Assembly (NCBI GenBank): GCA_010672825.2
Contig: JAAHFU020000003.1
Coordinates: 372,001 to 436,000 of the forward strand
Length of the DNA: 64,000 nt
Direction of reading: 5' to 3'
Source: Leptolyngbya sp. SIO1E4
GTDB lineage: Bacteria; Cyanobacteriota; Cyanobacteriia; Phormidesmidales; Phormidesmidaceae
The number at the start of each line of letters is the position of its first letter. Position 1 is the stretch's first letter. Below the pieces are notes generated by a model. The model was given only the letters and a program-made list of their open reading frames with translations. It was not told where the DNA came from and ran no database searches. The position numbers were made by a program, and so were the translations under genes. Below are positions 62,977 through 64,000 of the stretch, piece by piece.

Positions 62977-63984
62977 ATGACAAATCAGCAGGAGAGCGAG
63001 GATCGGGTTTTGAAGGCAGTGCGAAATCTTGTACGCACCGCTCATGTACATCGCAAATTAGCTCCAGCGGTATCGGAAGCGATATCAGAATATTTAAGGG
63101 CAACCTCGCTCTTGTCTGTTTCCAAACTAGAGTATTGGGAAAAAACCTTCCGTCATGAAATTTGTTTAGGAGCGTACGCTAGGCCCAAGTTGTTCTCGCT
63201 TCGTAGCCGTCGTTTGCTGATTCCTTGGTTAGATTATTGCAACGAAGATGGGTATCGACGTGAAAGGGCGTTGCGATCTTCACATGAAGGGGTGCCGAAT
63301 GGGTTCCTTTTTGCCCTTGTGCTTCGGCGGTTAAACGATTGGGTTCCGCAGGTGCGGGCTGCAGCTCGCGAACATCTCCCGAAGATGGCAGCTAATACCA
63401 AGCCTGAGCACATACTAGAGGCTCTCTGGGTGATCTTGCCGCACTTACACTCCTGGGGACGCCTACAGGTCGAGGATCTTGAAGTGCTGATGAATCTTCT
63501 TTCCGTCGATGGCGTACCATCACAGCTAGAGTCGAAGCTCATTGAAGTGACAGCCGGTCCGGCGGCTTTAATCCTTGGACAAGCAGGCCGGAAGCCGGTT
63601 CTCGATAAATTCTTACCGACTATCTCTGAGAAAGCGGTTCAACCAGCAGTCCGTGCGAAGGCTTATCGTAGCCAGTTAGAGGAGCGCATCGTATGGTTCG
63701 AGGGTCGAAAGTGGGTATGGACAGATATACGTTGGTGCCAAGGACGGTACGAGCCAGTTCTAGGTGAGAGGAAGATTCGGGTATATCGGGCGTTCTTTGA
63801 AACGCTAGAAAAAGCAGCTAGAGATGATTCTCCGGTAGTTCGAAGGGTAGCCGGTAATGCACTCATGGCCAAGCTAAATAGTGTTGGAGCAGATGCTTTA
63901 CCGATCGCTGAGCTACTGTCGAGGGACCCCTATCCATCGGTTGCGGAGCGGGGAAAATTCGCGCTGGAACGGCTCAAAGCTTGA
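62977..63984 (+). CDS. HEAT-repeat-like protein, 335 aa
   Basis: Start at ATG 62977 (MTNQQESEDRVLKAVRN). Helical throughout. HEAT-like units: LRRLNDWVPQVRAAAREHLPKM around residues 115-137, and AARDDSPVVRRVAGNALMAKLNS plus LSRDPYPSVAERGKFALERLK at the end. The middle holds EERIVWFEGRKWVWTDIRWCQGRYE, not a HEAT unit. Base and codon use are a little different (more CG-start Arg codons). No family name; possibly acquired. Confidence 0.6.
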   Translation: MTNQQESEDRVLKAVRNLVRTAHVHRKLAPAVSEAISEYLRATSLLSVSKLEYWEKTFRHEICLGAYARPKLFSLRSRRLLIPWLDYCNEDGYRRERALRSSHEGVPNGFLFALVLRRLNDWVPQVRAAAREHLPKMAANTKPEHILEALWVILPHLHSWGRLQVEDLEVLMNLLSVDGVPSQLESKLIEVTAGPAALILGQAGRKPVLDKFLPTISEKAVQPAVRAKAYRSQLEERIVWFEGRKWVWTDIRWCQGRYEPVLGERKIRVYRAFFETLEKAARDDSPVVRRVAGNALMAKLNSVGADALPIAELLSRDPYPSVAERGKFALERLKA

Positions 63985-64000
63985 ATGGTAGCCGTTCGAG

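Overview
The window reads as chromosome of a cyanobacterium, probably a filamentous Leptolyngbya/Nodosilinea-like lineage (lineage is inference). The evidence is a kaiABC clock, psbA (D1), plant-type ferredoxin, biliverdin reductase, a cyAbrB regulator, gas-vesicle genes, phycobiliprotein-like genes and very frequent HIP1 octamers (GCGATCGC).

Layout. 1-2600: kaiA (5' end cut by the window), kaiB, kaiC. 2660-4170: a holin-like membrane protein and RidA. 4300-10260: a minus-strand cluster of a Ser/Thr kinase, two V4R-domain proteins, two phycobiliprotein-fold proteins and a small repeat protein, resembling the Synechocystis slr0144-slr0152 photosystem II assembly (Pap) operon. 10500-13000: a secreted S9 peptidase. 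13150-16400: a TIR-TPR remnant, an unusual psbA with a rebuilt QB pocket, a divergent TetR gene with palindromic operators between them, and a LysE-type exporter. 16400-22200: small proteins including a probable Psb35, a C-terminally truncated pyroglutamyl peptidase, a VOC protein, an SDR/peroxiredoxin pair divergent from a second TetR gene, and an IS1182 remnant. 22700-30300: a large secreted protein, glycosyltransferase genes, YbjQ proteins, a Uma2 nuclease, and two families of dispersed repeats.

30300-33000: decayed contractile-injection-system (eCIS) locus, with an intact AAA+ ATPase, a DUF4255/Pvc16-like tail and a frameshifted sheath start. 33270-40090: a secreted alpha-amylase and a four-gene MacAB-TolC-like export operon. 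40170-45130: bvdR, petF and a gas-vesicle cluster gvpA-C-N-J in which GvpC and GvpN share a C-terminal winged-helix-like domain. 45500-49000: FKBP, cysteine-hydrolase-like protein, GST and a third TetR gene with two identical 18-bp palindromes; cyAbrB. 49900-64000: Rrf2 regulator, cbiB, pyrR, a KtrB-type K+ transporter, a tocopherol-methyltransferase-like gene, an SLH/DUF3747 protein, a pentapeptide protein, DUF2470 plus a small ferredoxin, DUF760, mutY, DUF4112, YihY, CsbD and a HEAT-like protein.

The strongest candidate for something undescribed is the TetR-psbA unit. Its D1 keeps every manganese-cluster ligand and His ligand of the non-heme iron, but an 8-residue QB-pocket segment containing Ser264 and Phe265 is replaced by 13 unrelated residues. 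Divergent TetR control suggests an inducible D1 used when the QB site is threatened by an inhibitor (inference).
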